Source: Coriobacteriales bacterium (GTDB lineage: Bacteria > Actinomycetota > Coriobacteriia > Coriobacteriales > UBA8131). Taken from it: DNA of 7,214 nucleotides. Shown here one piece after another: positions 7,072-7,214 of this stretch (position 1 is its first letter; each line of letters opens with the position of its first letter). Under the pieces are notes generated by a model that worked only from the letters and a program-made list of their open reading frames with translations, was not told the DNA's origin and did no database searches. Location: the NCBI GenBank assembly GCA_031274985.1, contig JAISPK010000125.1, forward strand, positions 1 to 7,214, read 5' to 3'. The translations under genes and the position numbers were made by a program.

Positions 7072-7086
7072 TCAAGCCTTTCTTGA
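7072..7086 (-). promoter_or_regulatory. rimP ribosome-binding site inside a small hairpin
   Basis: The ribosome-binding site AAGAAAGG (7084-7077) lies 5 bases before the rimP GTG. It is flanked by TCAAG (7072-7076 on the plus strand) and its exact complement CTTGA (7082-7086), so the transcript can fold a 5-bp hairpin with AAAGG in the loop. The AAGAAAG part (7084-7078) is also complementary to the upstream segment CTTTCTT (7103-7097). The site itself is well supported; a regulatory role for the folding is inference. Confidence 0.55.
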
Positions 7087-7111
7087 TACGAATACAAAGA
7101 AAGCGGGTCAA
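7083..7111 (-). promoter_or_regulatory. Candidate sigma-70-type promoter close to rimP
   Basis: Read on the minus strand, TTGACC (7111-7106; 5 of 6 matches to TTGACA) is followed after exactly 17 bases by TATCAA (7088-7083; 4 of 6 to TATAAT). A start about 7 bases downstream would fall near 7075-7077, leaving only 4-6 bases before the rimP GTG. Such an mRNA would be almost leaderless and would lose the visible ribosome-binding site. Actinobacteria use leaderless mRNAs freely, so this is possible, but the clear ribosome-binding site argues that at least some transcripts start farther upstream. Confidence 0.3.
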
Positions 7112-7125
7112 AACAGCCCACTTTC
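7099..7125 (-). promoter_or_regulatory. Leader hairpin resembling a weak terminator/attenuator
   Basis: In the transcript GAAAGTGGG (7125-7117) pairs with CCCGCTTTC (7107-7099) over 9 bp, with a single U-G wobble and a 9-base loop. It is followed by the U-rich but interrupted stretch UUUGUAUU. The stem-plus-U layout looks like a weak intrinsic terminator about 28 bases upstream of rimP. Its 3' arm can instead pair with AAGAAAGCG at 7176-7168 (perfect 9 bp), an arrangement like terminator versus antiterminator. nusA leaders are known to be autoregulated in E. coli, so attenuation is plausible; it is inferred from complementarity only. Confidence 0.45.
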
Positions 7126-7145
7126 TCAAATCTCAATAGGGTTGT

Positions 7146-7166
7146 CCGTTCACGCAAGCGAAACGG
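7146..7166 (-). promoter_or_regulatory. Leader hairpin with CUUG tetraloop
   Basis: The transcript segment 7166-7146 folds with an outer stem CCGTT/AACGG (5 bp), a small internal asymmetry (U against UG) and an inner CG/CG pair closing a CUUG loop. C(CUUG)G is a known stable RNA tetraloop. It lies between the two segments that could form the long-range 9-bp pairing described for 7099-7125, so it would sit at the tip of that alternative structure. A function in regulating rimP-nusA is inference. Confidence 0.45.
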
Positions 7167-7193
7167 GCGCTTTCTTACAAAAACGCTGGGTCA

Positions 7194-7202
7194 TTTATAG
7201 CA
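7194..7202 (-). promoter_or_regulatory. Candidate extended -10 promoter element of the operon
   Basis: On the minus strand TGCTATAAA (7202-7194) combines an extended TG with TATAAA (5 of 6 matches to TATAAT). The matching -35 hexamer would lie beyond the right edge, so it cannot be examined. Transcription starting about 7 bases downstream (near 7187) would give a leader of roughly 115 bases containing both hairpins and the rimP ribosome-binding site. This is the promoter most compatible with the structured leader. Confidence 0.4.
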
Positions 7203-7214
7203 CATTTTCACAGA

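Overview
The window carries one gene cluster, entirely on the minus strand: the conserved translation/transcription operon rimP - nusA - ylxR (rnpM) - infB - rbfA - nrnA (DHH phosphoesterase) - truB. Transcription runs from high to low coordinates. rimP starts near the right edge, and truB runs off the left edge without a stop codon. The plus strand shows no credible gene. Its long open frames are mirror images of the minus-strand genes, chiefly of the low-complexity part of infB.

The organism is probably an actinobacterium, with Coriobacteriia-type bacteria my first guess. GC content is moderate (mid-50s % by eye). IF2 is very long (974 residues) with an Ala/Lys/Glu-rich N-terminal linker. 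An rbfA-nrnA pair follows infB, as in Mycobacterium (Rv2838c-Rv2837c), and no L7Ae-type gene lies between ylxR and infB as it does in Bacillus and Clostridium. This placement is inference; no marker in the window settles it.

Layout: 7072-7214 is the operon leader, with two candidate promoters and several competing RNA hairpins. 6553-7071 is rimP, 5297-6553 nusA, 4998-5291 ylxR, 2054-4978 infB, 1704-2048 rbfA and 667-1707 nrnA. 563-666 is the only sizeable internal gap, and it holds a dRS3-like palindrome plus a 21-bp tandem repeat. 1-562 is the 5' part of truB. Elsewhere genes overlap by 1-4 bases or are separated by 5-19 bases, so translation is probably coupled along the operon.

The products share a theme. 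RimP and RbfA mature the 30S subunit, IF2 places initiator tRNA, NusA controls RNA polymerase pausing and termination, YlxR/RnpM is a small RNA-binding protein, TruB modifies U55 of tRNA, and NrnA clears very short RNAs or cyclic dinucleotides. The less ordinary points are a Cys3His zinc-finger-like module at the NusA C-terminus, a leader with mutually exclusive pairings upstream of rimP-nusA, the repeat in front of truB, and a 303-residue methionine-free linker in IF2. I found no defence system, mobile gene, CRISPR array or stable RNA gene.
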